Origin: DATILL01 sp035476575
GTDB lineage: Bacteria; Actinomycetota; Actinomycetes; Mycobacteriales; JACQDL01
Direction of reading: 5' to 3'
DNA length: 48,203 nt
NCBI GenBank assembly: GCA_035476575.1
Contig: DATILL010000146.1
Location: 1 to 48,203, forward strand
Of this stretch, positions 34,427-41,578 are shown in pieces; within the stretch, counting starts at the first letter, position 1, and every line of letters starts with the position of its first letter. The notes beneath the pieces were generated by a model. That model ran no database searches. It was given only the letters and a program-made list of their open reading frames with translations, and had not been told where the DNA came from. The position numbers and the translations under genes were made by a program.

Positions 34427-35453
34427 ATGGAGTTTCTGGGCAGGGAGCGGGCGGTGCTGGACGAGCTGCTGCCCGGGCTGGACAAGACCCTCGCGGACGC
34501 CGACCTGATGGAGCTGGAGAAACCCGGCGGGCCGGGCATCGCGGCGTTCACCGCGGCTCGTGGCCCGGCCCTCATGGTGCCCACCGAGCATGCCGGGCTG
34601 GGTGCCGACCCGTTGCGCGCCGTCCGGGTCCAGCGGGCCGTCGGTGCCCGGATGCCGTCTGTCGCGGTCGCCACCACGATGCACCACTACTCCATCGCCA
34701 CCCTGGTGGAGACCAGCCGGCTGTCCAGCGGGTTCGCCGAGGGCCGGGCCAGGCGATCCTGGTGCCCACCATGACCGCCGTAGCGCATGGTGAGACGCTG
34801 GTGCTCTCCGGCCGGAAGAAGCCGTGCAGCCTGGCCCGCTCGATGGACCTGCTGACCGCGTCGGTGTCGGTGCCGCGGGCGGACGGCGACGGCCAGCAGC
34901 TCGCCGTCGCGCTGATCCCGCGCGCCACGCCCGGGGTGGAGGTGCGGCCGTTCTGGAACAGCTTCGTGCTGGCCGGCGCGGAGAGCGACGAGGTCGTGCT
35001 AACCGACGTCGAGGTGCCGCCGGACCTGGTGGTCCGCACCGAGGCCGGCCCGGGCGACACGCTGGACAGCCTGCAGACCACCGGCTTCCTCTGGTTCGAG
35101 CTGCTGATGGCGGCGTCGTACCTGGGCATGGCCAGCGCGCTGGCCGAGCGGGTGCTCAGCGCCGGGCGGGCCGACGTCGCCGAGCGGGGTCGCCCGCGGC
35201 ATGTCCCTCGGGCTGGCCGGCGAGGTGGCGTTCGCCGAGGCGCTGGTCTGCCGGTTTGCCGTGCAGGACGCGATCGGCCGGGCGGTCCGGCGCAGTGTGG
35301 AGGCGCTGGACGGGATGGCCTACATCGGCTCCCTCGGAGGTCGCCTACCTGGCGGCCTGTACGGCGGCCCTGGGCTTCCATCCGCGGTCCCGGGCCCGGA
35401 TGGCCCAGCCGCTGGTCGACTTCTACGCCGGCCAGCCACTGCGCGTTGCCTGA
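34427..35453 (+). pseudogene. Third acyl-CoA dehydrogenase homologue, broken by three single-base indels
   Basis: Four segments give one protein of about 345 residues. MEFLGRERAVLDELLPGLDK to LSSGFAEG lies in one frame. A base is missing in GGGCCGGGCC (34741-34750), after which AILVPTMTAVAHGETLVLSG to VLSAGRADVAER continues. An extra G in CGGGGT (about 35186) leads to MSLGLAGEVAFAEALVCRFA. An extra base in TCCCTCGG (about 35331) leads to SEVAYLAACTAALGFHPRSR and the stop at 35453. ATG 34427 (or GTG 34418) starts it. The fold looks like a standard short dehydrogenase. All three indels fall in G/C runs, so sequencing error is a real alternative to decay. Confidence 0.75.
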
Positions 35454-35500
35454 CTGCTGCCCCCGACATTCCCCGCGAAGTCGACCTGGGAGGTTCCCCC

Positions 35501-35566
35501 GTGTGGTCACCTGTCGTTCCCTCCAGACCCCAACAGGTCACCACAACGCCGAGTGGTGACCACACG
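35501..35566. repeat. Dispersed repeat family, cluster B
   Basis: A partial direct copy (GTGTGGTCACCTGTCG at 35501) faces a full inverted copy (CAACAGGTCACCACAACGCC then GAGTGGTGACCACACG, 35531-35566). The unit is the same as at 16.5 and 39.8 kb. Here it lies within the probable 5' coding end of the SDR gene. Confidence 0.8.
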
Positions 35567-36592
35567 AGGACCGTGCTGGTCACCGGGGCGACGGGGGTGG
35601 TGGGCAGTGCGCTGCTGCCCGCGCTGGCCGGCCACCGGGTCATCGCCCTGGTCCATCACCGGGACGCGCCCGAGTGGGTCCGGTCCGTGCGCGGCGACCT
35701 CACCCAGCCGGCGCTCGGCCTGTGCCCGGCCCGGTACGACGAGCTGGCCGAGCAGGTCGACGTCATCGTGCACGCCGCCGCGGTGACCGACTTCACCGCC
35801 GGCGCGGCCGCGACCAGCGACCTGAACGTTGCCGGCACCCAGCAGATCATCCAGCTCGCGCGGGACGCCGGCGCCACCGTCCATTACCTCAGCACAGCGT
35901 TCGTCACCCGCACCGACCTGACCCGCGCGGACGTCGGCGACGCCGCCGCGGACCCCACCGACTACCTGGCCTCCAAGCGGGTCGCGGAGCTGATGGTGCG
36001 CGAGGCCGGCGTGCCGGCCACCATCATCCGGCCATCCATGGTCATCGGGCACTCCCGGACCGGCCGGATCGCCGCCTTCCAGGGCCTGCACTCGCTCGCC
36101 TCCGCCGTGCTGCGCAACGCGCTGCCACTGCTGCCGCTCGACCCGAAGGCGTGGATCGACATGGTGCCCTCGGACGTGCTCGCCGACGCCATCGCCGGGC
36201 TGGTCACGGCCGGGGTCGACTACGGCGAGCTCTGGGTCACGGCGGGGGCGGCGGCGCTCACCGTGGACCGGATGGTCGACCTGCTGGTCGACGTGGGCAG
36301 CCTGCTCGGGCTGGCCAGCGTCCGGCCCCGGCTGGTCCCGCCGGAGATGGTGGACCGGCTGGTCCGCCCGGTGTTCATCAACCCGCTGCCGCGGGTCGTG
36401 CGCCGCCGCTTCGACGACATGGTCGCGATGACCGCGCTGTTCGCCGGTGCCGAGCCGTTCCCGTCCAGCCTCGCCGACATGCCGGGCGGCCGGCCGCTGA
36501 CGCCGGCCGGGCTGGAGGCCGCCTTCGCCGCCTCGGTCGTCTACCTGGCCCAGACCAAGGGCTACCTGCGTAGCAACCGGGTCGCGGCATGA
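35501..36592 (+). CDS. Extended SDR, thioester-reductase-like
   Basis: GTG 35501 has GGGAGG seven bases upstream; the conserved fold begins only at GTG 35573 (VLVTGATGVVGSALL), so the first 24 residues come from repeat DNA. The Rossmann motif TGATGVVG, the strand VDVIVHAAAVTDF, the Ser of HYLSTAFV and the Tyr-x-x-x-Lys of DYLASKRVAEL are all present, followed by RPSMVIGHSRTG and the substrate domain to residue 363. This resembles the NAD-binding-4/thioester-reductase group that releases acyl thioesters as aldehydes or alcohols. In context (aldehyde dehydrogenase and aminotransferase remains nearby), reductive release of the polyunsaturated chain is plausible. It overlaps the next frame by ATGA. 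Confidence 0.85.
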   Translation: MWSPVVPSRPQQVTTTPSGDHTRTVLVTGATGVVGSALLPALAGHRVIALVHHRDAPEWVRSVRGDLTQPALGLCPARYDELAEQVDVIVHAAAVTDFTAGAAATSDLNVAGTQQIIQLARDAGATVHYLSTAFVTRTDLTRADVGDAAADPTDYLASKRVAELMVREAGVPATIIRPSMVIGHSRTGRIAAFQGLHSLASAVLRNALPLLPLDPKAWIDMVPSDVLADAIAGLVTAGVDYGELWVTAGAAALTVDRMVDLLVDVGSLLGLASVRPRLVPPEMVDRLVRPVFINPLPRVVRRRFDDMVAMTALFAGAEPFPSSLADMPGGRPLTPAGLEAAFAASVVYLAQTKGYLRSNRVAA

Positions 36593-36804
36593 GCCCCGGC
36601 GCCCTGGCGTACGACGACGCCGGCACGCCGTACCTGGGCTGCGGCGGGCACGGGCTGGTCAACCACTCGCTCAACGCGCACCGCGTCATCCGGCTCACCC
36701 CGCCGGCTGTCCTCACCGAGGCGGACCTGACCTGGCTGCTGGACGCGCTGGCCGGCGCCGCCCGGGCGATCGCCGTCCGCCATACCAGACCCATGTCCGC
36801 GTAG
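36589..36804 (+). pseudogene. Internally deleted class III aminotransferase remnant (71 codons)
   Basis: The 71-residue frame joins two ends of a PLP aminotransferase. ALAYDDAGTPYLGCGGHG resembles the N-terminal YDDxGxxYLDxGG element, and NHSLNAHRVIRLTPPAVLTE with LTWLLDALAGAARAIA matches the C-terminal region after the PLP lysine. About 350 residues, including the Lys, are missing. The ATG overlaps the SDR stop. The deletion keeps the frame, but a protein with no PLP site cannot be an active transaminase. It shows that the cluster once encoded transamination. Confidence 0.65.
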
Positions 36805-36823
36805 CTGCTCAGAAAGGACTGAC

Positions 36824-37315
36824 ATGCGTACCGTCTCCGTGGAGTTCCTCGTCCCCAGCGCCGACCCCGACGCCATCTTCGCCCTGCTATGCGACTTCGA
36901 GCGGTACGTCGAGCACACCGATGCGGTCCGCGAGGTCACCGTGACCACGATCGCCGGCCCACCCAACGGGCGCCGGGTGGTGGAGTCGGAATGGTCGGTG
37001 AACTTCCGCAACGGCGTGCTGTGCTGGTCCGAGCGGGACCAGATCGACCCGGTCGGGCGGAGCATCCGGTTCGCCCAGCTCACCGGGGACTTCGAGCAGT
37101 TCGCCGGTGACTGGCTGGTCCGGCAGGCCGGCTCGGACGTCACCGTGCGGTTCGCCGCGACGTTCGACCTGGGGATGCCGACGCTGGCCTCGATCATCGA
37201 GCCGATCGCCGAGCGCACCCTGCGGGAGAACATCGACACTATCCTGCGTGGGCTGCTCGGGCCTGATCTGGTCGGGCTAGACACCACCGGCTCGATATCG
37301 CGGCTGGCGGCGTGA
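36824..37315 (+). CDS. SRPBCC-fold protein (polyketide cyclase/aromatase-like)
   Basis: The ATG has AGAAAGGA upstream. The 163-residue protein starts MRTVSVEFLVPSADPDAIFA (first strand and helix of the START/SRPBCC fold) and continues with FERYVEHTDAVREVTVTT, VESEWSVNFRNGVLCWSERD, RFAQLTGDFEQFAGDW and the long closing helix ASIIEPIAERTLRENIDTIL. The family includes cyclases and aromatases of type II polyketide pathways, and also plain lipid-binding proteins. It is encoded one base before the flavin reductase, so the two are probably co-translated. A cyclisation or chain-shaping role on the polyene is inference. Confidence 0.82.
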   Translation: MRTVSVEFLVPSADPDAIFALLCDFERYVEHTDAVREVTVTTIAGPPNGRRVVESEWSVNFRNGVLCWSERDQIDPVGRSIRFAQLTGDFEQFAGDWLVRQAGSDVTVRFAATFDLGMPTLASIIEPIAERTLRENIDTILRGLLGPDLVGLDTTGSISRLAA

Positions 37316-37316
37316 C

Positions 37317-37958
37317 ATGGCCACCACGACTCGCAGCGCGTCCACCGCCGCCACGGCCGCCGATGTTGACGCCAGATCCCGTGTCGACGCGGTTGCCGGT
37401 GCCGACGCCGTTGCCGGTGCCGCGGTGGTCACGCTGGGCCGGCCTCAGGTGCGGCCGGTCGACGAGCAGGACGCCCAGCGGATCTTCCGCGGGGTGTTCC
37501 GGCAGCTCCCCACCGGCGTCACCGTGGTCACCACGATGAGCGTGGACGGCCCGTCCGGGATGACCGTGAACGCCGTCTGCTCGGTCTCCCTGGACCCCCT
37601 GCTGCTGCTGGTCTGCCTGCGTAACGACTCGCGCACCCTGATGCACGTGCTGGAGGCCGACGCCTTCGCCGTGAACGTGCTGCGCGACAGCCAGGCCGGC
37701 CTGTCGGAGTCGTTCGCCCGGTCGCAGCCGGACTGGGCCCGGTTCGAGTCCGTGCCGTACCGGATCCGGCAGGGCATGCCGGTGCTGGACGCGGCCCTGG
37801 CCTGGCTGACCTGCGGTGTCGCGGAGACCTACCCCGGCGGCGACCACACGATCGTGCTCGGCGCGGTGACCGGCATGGCCGCGTCGGCCGGCGAGCCGCT
37901 GGTCTGGCACGGCGGCGGCTACCGGTCCCTCGTCCGCGGGCCGTACCCGGCCGCCTGA
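37317..37958 (+). CDS. Flavin reductase (FMN-binding split barrel)
   Basis: The ATG lies one base after the upstream stop. A low-complexity Ala/Val/Asp leader (about residues 1-45, with an 18-nt DNA repeat) precedes the fold: IFRGVFRQLPTGVTVVTTMS, MTVNAVCSVSLDPLLLLVCL, ADAFAVNVLRDSQAGLSESF and HTIVLGAVTGM. These are the hallmarks of the HpaC-like flavin reductases that supply FMNH2/FADH2 to two-component monooxygenases. No partner monooxygenase is seen in the window, though the dehydrogenase-like flavoproteins could be the recipients, as some members of that fold are monooxygenases. Confidence 0.88.
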   Translation: MATTTRSASTAATAADVDARSRVDAVAGADAVAGAAVVTLGRPQVRPVDEQDAQRIFRGVFRQLPTGVTVVTTMSVDGPSGMTVNAVCSVSLDPLLLLVCLRNDSRTLMHVLEADAFAVNVLRDSQAGLSESFARSQPDWARFESVPYRIRQGMPVLDAALAWLTCGVAETYPGGDHTIVLGAVTGMAASAGEPLVWHGGGYRSLVRGPYPAA

Positions 37959-37994
37959 GCCCTCGCGACCTGAGCCCCTGCGTAGGAGAGGACG

Positions 37995-38826
37995 ATGCCC
38001 CGACTGGCCCTGTTCACCACCGAGTGCGCGCAGCTCGCGGAGGCGGTCACCGAGATCATCGAACAGCACCACGGCGACCTCGCCGTCGTCGTCACCAGCG
38101 ACATCTACGGCGGCAGCCGGGGCGGGCTGCTCCGCCAGACCGCCCGCAACCTGAGGCGCCACGGGCCAGGGTTCGTGCGGTACCTGTTCTACGGCTTCGC
38201 GCTGTACCCGGCGTACCTCACCGTCGACCGGCTGCGGGCCCGGCTGCGCGGCGGCCGGCGGACCCGGTACGGCGTGGCCGAGCTGTGCGAGCGGTACGGC
38301 ATCCGGCACATCCACACCGCGACGGTCAACCGGCCCGAGGTGGTCGCCGAGCTGGGGCGGGCGGACCTCGACGTCATCGTCGTCTACTGGTTCGACCAGA
38401 TCCTGCGCGAGCGGGTGATCGCGGCGCCGAAGCACACCGTGGTGAACGTGCACGCGGGCGTACCTGCCGCGCTGCCGCGGGCTGTTCCCCACGCTGTTCT
38501 CCGCGATCGAGCCGGGCACGCCGTTCGGCATCACCGCGCACCTGATCCAGAACCGGCAGATCGACGCCGGGCCGCTCCTGGCGCAGCGGATCTCGGTCCC
38601 GCCGCCCGGCCGCGGCGTGCTCTTCAACGACAGTGGGGTGAACCGCACCGGCGTCGACCTGCTGGGCGAGGTGCTGGCGGACCTCGGCTGGCACATTGGC
38701 CGGGCGGTGCCGCAGGTCGGCGGCACGTACCACTCCTACCCGACCCGGGCCGACCTGGCCGCCGCCCGGCTGGTGACCCGGCGCAGCCCGGAGCTGACGC
38801 GGCCTGAGCCGGGCTCACCTACCTGA
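37995..38826 (+). pseudogene. Formyltransferase-like protein with a single frameshift
   Basis: ATG 37995 follows GGAGAGGAC. The reading runs from MPRLALFTTECAQLAEAVTE through VYWFDQILRERVIAAPKHTV VNVHA. An extra G in the GGG of 38453-38460 shifts the frame, after which AYLPRCRGLFPTLFSAIEPG to the stop at 38826 is in the next frame. The catalytic Asn-His-Asp are kept (VNVHA, ITAHLIQ, QIDAG). It resembles methionyl-tRNA/sugar formyltransferases that use formyl-tetrahydrofolate. With the N-terminal extension and context, an N-formylation of an amine product is possible. A single G-run indel may be a base-call error. Confidence 0.75.
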
Positions 38827-38892
38827 CCGGATGCGGGCGTCCGCCGGATCTGTATGCATACCAGCCCACATCCGGCGACATGGGGAGCCGAG

Positions 38893-39804
38893 GTGAGCCC
38901 ACCGCAACCCCCGGCGTCGGAGCCTGCACCCGGGGCCGCGCCCAGGCCCACGCCCGCCGAGCCCGGTGCGGAGCCGGACCGGCCGGGGTCGGTGCGGCGG
39001 CTCGCCGAGTCGCTGCACGCCCCACTCTGGCAGGAGGCCAAGGCGCTGACCCAGCGTCGGGAGATCCTGCGGCACGAGCTGTGGAAGAACCCGCCGCTGG
39101 ACGCCCGCGGGCTGCCGGTGCTGCTGGTCGGCGGGATGGGCAGCACGGCGCGGGTGCTGTCGCCGTTGCAGGATCTGATGCTGCGGTACAACTGCCGCTG
39201 CCTGGTCGCCCCGGTCAAGCTCGGGATCGGCTGCGGCGAGGCGACCACGAGGTCGGTCGAGCAGGCGCTGCTCCGGCTGGTCCATGCCACCGACGAGCCG
39301 GCGGTGATCATCGCGCACAGCCGGGGTGGGCAGTTCTCCCGCGCGGTCACCGTACGGCGACCGGACGTGGTGCGCGGCCTGATCACGCTCGGCAGCCCCC
39401 TGAACCGGCTGCTCGCTGTCCATCCGCTGCTGCGGGCCGAGGTGACCGTGCTCGGGCTGGCCGGGTACCTCGGCATGCCGGGGCTGCTGCGGCCCGGCTG
39501 CCTCTGGGGCCGGTGCTGCGCTGACCTGCGGCGTGACATCGCCGGACCGTTTCCGGCGGAGGTGCCGTTCCTGTCGCTGTACTCCCGCGACGACAAGGTG
39601 GTCGACTGGCGGAGCTGCCTGGACCCGGCCGCCCGGCTGCGGCACGTGTCGGCCACGCATGGCGGGCTGCTGTGGTCGCCGGTCTCGCTACGGGCGATCA
39701 CCGAGGAGCTCGCCAGCATCGTGCGGATGGCATACGACGGCGACATCGGCCCGCACGCCGTCCCCGACCTACCCGCCGCGCCGGACGACGGCCTGGCCGC
39801 CTGA
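38893..39804 (+). CDS. Alpha/beta hydrolase, lipase-like
   Basis: GTG 38893 is preferred because GGGGAG lies six bases upstream; ATG 38854 is in frame but lacks a site. The 303-residue protein has a Pro-rich start, then LPVLLVGGMGSTARVLSPL (oxyanion glycines) and the nucleophile elbow VIIAHSRGGQFSRAV. The Asp region LSLYSRDDKVVDW and His region SATHGGLLWSP complete a triad. It is close to the actinobacterial lipase/PHA-type alpha/beta proteins. Possible roles are hydrolytic release or editing of acyl chains. It is the last gene of this cluster; the repeat cluster C follows directly. Confidence 0.85.
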   Translation: MSPPQPPASEPAPGAAPRPTPAEPGAEPDRPGSVRRLAESLHAPLWQEAKALTQRREILRHELWKNPPLDARGLPVLLVGGMGSTARVLSPLQDLMLRYNCRCLVAPVKLGIGCGEATTRSVEQALLRLVHATDEPAVIIAHSRGGQFSRAVTVRRPDVVRGLITLGSPLNRLLAVHPLLRAEVTVLGLAGYLGMPGLLRPGCLWGRCCADLRRDIAGPFPAEVPFLSLYSRDDKVVDWRSCLDPAARLRHVSATHGGLLWSPVSLRAITEELASIVRMAYDGDIGPHAVPDLPAAPDDGLAA

Positions 39805-39805
39805 C

Positions 39806-39892
39806 CGTGTGGTGACCTGTCGGCGTTGTGGTGACCTGACGTGGCCTGGGCCGCCCGTGTGGTGACCTGTCGGCGTTGTGGTGACCTCACGT
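39806..39892 (+). repeat. Dispersed repeat family, cluster C (two direct copies)
   Basis: Two copies of CGTGTGGTGACCTGTCGGCG plus TTGTGGTGACCTSACG start at 39806 and 39855, separated by about 14 bases. They fill the gap between the hydrolase stop and the end of the convergent sodX gene. Confidence 0.85.
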
Positions 39893-39900
39893 TGTTCGGC

Positions 39901-40218
39901 CTAGCTGATCCTGGCTCTTCGGATCCCGGCCCAGCGGCGGGGCGGCCAGCACCGGCACACCACCCGGGCGACGATCTCGGCCGGGCCGTACACGGCGCTG
40001 TCGCCCCCGGCGTACGGGTTGACCGACTCGATGTACCAGTCCCCGCCGACGGGCCGGACCGCCCGCTTGACCACCAGCCTGTCCAGGCCGGTGAAGCGAC
40101 CCACCACCAGGTCGCCGGGCCGGATCATGGCGCTGCGGCGGGCCAGCACCCGGTCGCCGTGGTACAGCGCGGGCACCATCGACGGCCCGACGACCGAGGC
40201 GACCAGCCAGCGTGGCAT
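39901..40218 (-). CDS. sodX: Nickel-SOD maturation protease (S26 signal-peptidase-like)
   Basis: The ATG at 40218 on the minus strand has GGAGG five bases upstream. The 105-residue protein has the S26 peptidase serine in VVGPSMVPALYHGDRVL and the lysine in DRLVVKRAVRP, then GDWYIESVNPYAGGDSAVYG. It is divergently paired with sodN, and family knowledge links this small peptidase to removing the SodN leader so that the His-Cys nickel hook is exposed. It is free of an obvious membrane anchor, unlike general signal peptidases. Confidence 0.92.
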   Translation of the reverse strand: MPRWLVASVVGPSMVPALYHGDRVLARRSAMIRPGDLVVGRFTGLDRLVVKRAVRPVGGDWYIESVNPYAGGDSAVYGPAEIVARVVCRCWPPRRWAGIRRARIS

Positions 40219-40300
40219 GGGTACCTCCGCTCGGAGCGGGTACGGCCCAGGGTAGGGTCCGTCCTGAGAGCGATCATCGCAAAGTCGTCAGGAGGTTCAC
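40219..40300. promoter_or_regulatory. Divergent sodX/sodN promoter region
   Basis: The 82 bases contain two perfect odd palindromes: CCGCTCGGAGCGG (40227-40239) and GCGATCATCGC (40270-40280). Either could bind a metal-dependent regulator of the Nur/Fur group; neither matches a Nur box I could confirm. Confidence 0.45.
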
Positions 40301-40705
40301 ATGCGGCTGCACCGCGTGTTCCGCCCACGCACCGAGATCCACGCACACTGCGATCTGCCGTGCGGTGTGTACGACCCCGCGCAGGCGAAGATCGAGGCCG
40401 AGTCGGTCAAGGCCATCCAGGAGAAGTACCAGGCCAACGATGACCCAGTCTTCCGTGCCCGGGCACTGCAGATCAAGGAGCAGCGGGCCGAGCTGGTCAA
40501 GCACCACCTCTGGGTGCTGTGGACCGACTACTTCAAGCCACCGCACTTCGAGGCCTACCCGCAGCTCCACGAACTCTTCAACGAGGCCACCAAGCTGGCC
40601 GGCGCCAGCGGCGCCAAGGGGTCGGTCGACCCCGCCGATGGGCAGAAGCTGCTCGACAAGATCGAGGAGATCGCCACGATCTTCTGGGAGACCAAGAAGG
40701 CGTGA
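40301..40705 (+). CDS. sodN: Nickel superoxide dismutase
   Basis: The ATG follows CAGGAGG. The 134-residue precursor begins with a short leader MRLHRVFRPRTEIHA; cutting after Ala15 leaves HCDLPCGVYDPAQ, where His1, Cys2 and Cys6 form the nickel hook. The helical rest (KYQANDDPVFRARALQIKEQ, HHLWVLWTDYFKPPHFEAYP) is typical for the hexameric enzyme. It dismutes superoxide in the cytoplasm. The maturation protease gene is adjacent and divergent. Full length and all ligands present. Confidence 0.96.
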   Translation: MRLHRVFRPRTEIHAHCDLPCGVYDPAQAKIEAESVKAIQEKYQANDDPVFRARALQIKEQRAELVKHHLWVLWTDYFKPPHFEAYPQLHELFNEATKLAGASGAKGSVDPADGQKLLDKIEEIATIFWETKKA

Positions 40706-41038
40706 CGGTCACGTCACCGCCCCTGACCTGCTAGTTCACCAACAGCAAGATCGCCAGGTCCGCACCCGGTCCGACAGGTCTGCCAGTACGGCGTCCTGCC
40801 GGGCCGGATGCGCCGATACGCGTCATCGGGCGCGGCAACCGGGAAGACCCAAGGAGACCAGACAGGCGAATGTCGCCTGAGCCCCGTCCGTCGTCACGAG
40901 CCCGTCGGGGACTTCGAGCCGGGAACGTCTACGCGAGCGTCTAGGCGGCGCGGACCGGCGGCTGGTTGCCGGCCCGCGCCGCCGGACGGTTCGCGGGACG
41001 CCCCCCTTGTTAGCAGTCCCGCGTAACCTCAAGGGGCA
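40706..41038. other. Intergenic region downstream of sodN
   Basis: No gene is supported in these 333 bases. The open frames have poor composition and no ribosome site. One strong hairpin lies at 40944-40983. Confidence 0.5.
40944..40983 (+). terminator. Perfect GC-rich hairpin downstream of sodN
   Basis: GGCGGCGCGG (40944-40953) pairs exactly with CCGCGCCGCC (40974-40983), and the loop holds a second CCGGC...GCCGG stem. It lies well beyond sodN, so it may serve that transcript or the opposite strand. Confidence 0.55.
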
Positions 41039-41237
41039 TCAAAGAGCGCGTGCATCGTCGACGCCGTGCCGCTCCCGCAACCGCCACGCCACATCGGCCA
41101 GCGGCAGCACCGGGCCGTCGCCGTACCGGATAGATGCGCGCGAGCATCAGCACCCGGTCGGGCAGGGGCGCGGCAGCCAGTACGTCGGCGGCTACGCTGA
41201 CCGCCGCCCCCCGTTCACCCGGACCAGACGGTCCCAT
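41039..41237 (-). pseudogene. Frame-disrupted small relic, family unknown
   Basis: Minus-strand reading gives VSVAADVLAAAPLPDRVLML then ARIYP, and after one extra G (ATCTATCCGGTACGG) continues as YGDGPVLPLADVAWRLRERH and GVDDARAL before a stop. The reading is protein-like on both sides of the shift. I do not recognise the family; it may be the 3' end of a lost gene. Confidence 0.35.
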
Positions 41238-41287
41238 GCTCGTCCGGTCGGGGAGCTACCAAGGCCAGCCAGGTCGACGTCCTCGCG

Positions 41288-41566
41288 GTGCGCGGGCTCG
41301 GCCTGCTCGGCCTGAACGACTCGCTGCTGCGGTCCGCGCTGCTGACCCGGGACGAGCTGCGGCTACGGGTGCTGCTGCATCCGGACAGGCGAATGGTCGC
41401 CACCGAGGCCGCGCTGTGGGTCTCCGTCTTCGACGCCGAGGGCGAGGGCGAGGGACACTCCGGAGCGCAGTACATGCTCGTGCCGGCGCCTGCCGGAGGG
41501 GTCCTCTACCGCGGTTACCGTCGCGAGTTCGACGCGCTGCGGGTTGACGCCGAGCGGGTGATCTGA
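41288..41566 (+). CDS. Hypothetical 92-residue protein, possibly a gene fragment
   Basis: The frame starts at GTG 41288 with no ribosome site, and is protein-like already upstream (ATKASQVDVLAVRGLGLLGL), so it may be the remaining end of a longer protein. The body reads NDSLLRSALLTRDELRLRVL, then WVSVFDAEGEGEGHSGAQYM and VLYRGYRREFDALRVDAERV. It is followed after 12 bases by the CYTH gene, whose ribosome site lies just behind its stop. No family recognised. Confidence 0.4.
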   Translation: MRGLGLLGLNDSLLRSALLTRDELRLRVLLHPDRRMVATEAALWVSVFDAEGEGEGHSGAQYMLVPAPAGGVLYRGYRREFDALRVDAERVI

Positions 41567-41578
41567 GAGGAAAGCCGC

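Noticed and set aside
34427..35453. Programmed frameshifting in the third dehydrogenase gene.
   Set aside because: Three shifts in different directions without slippery heptamers or pseudoknots are better explained by decay or base errors.
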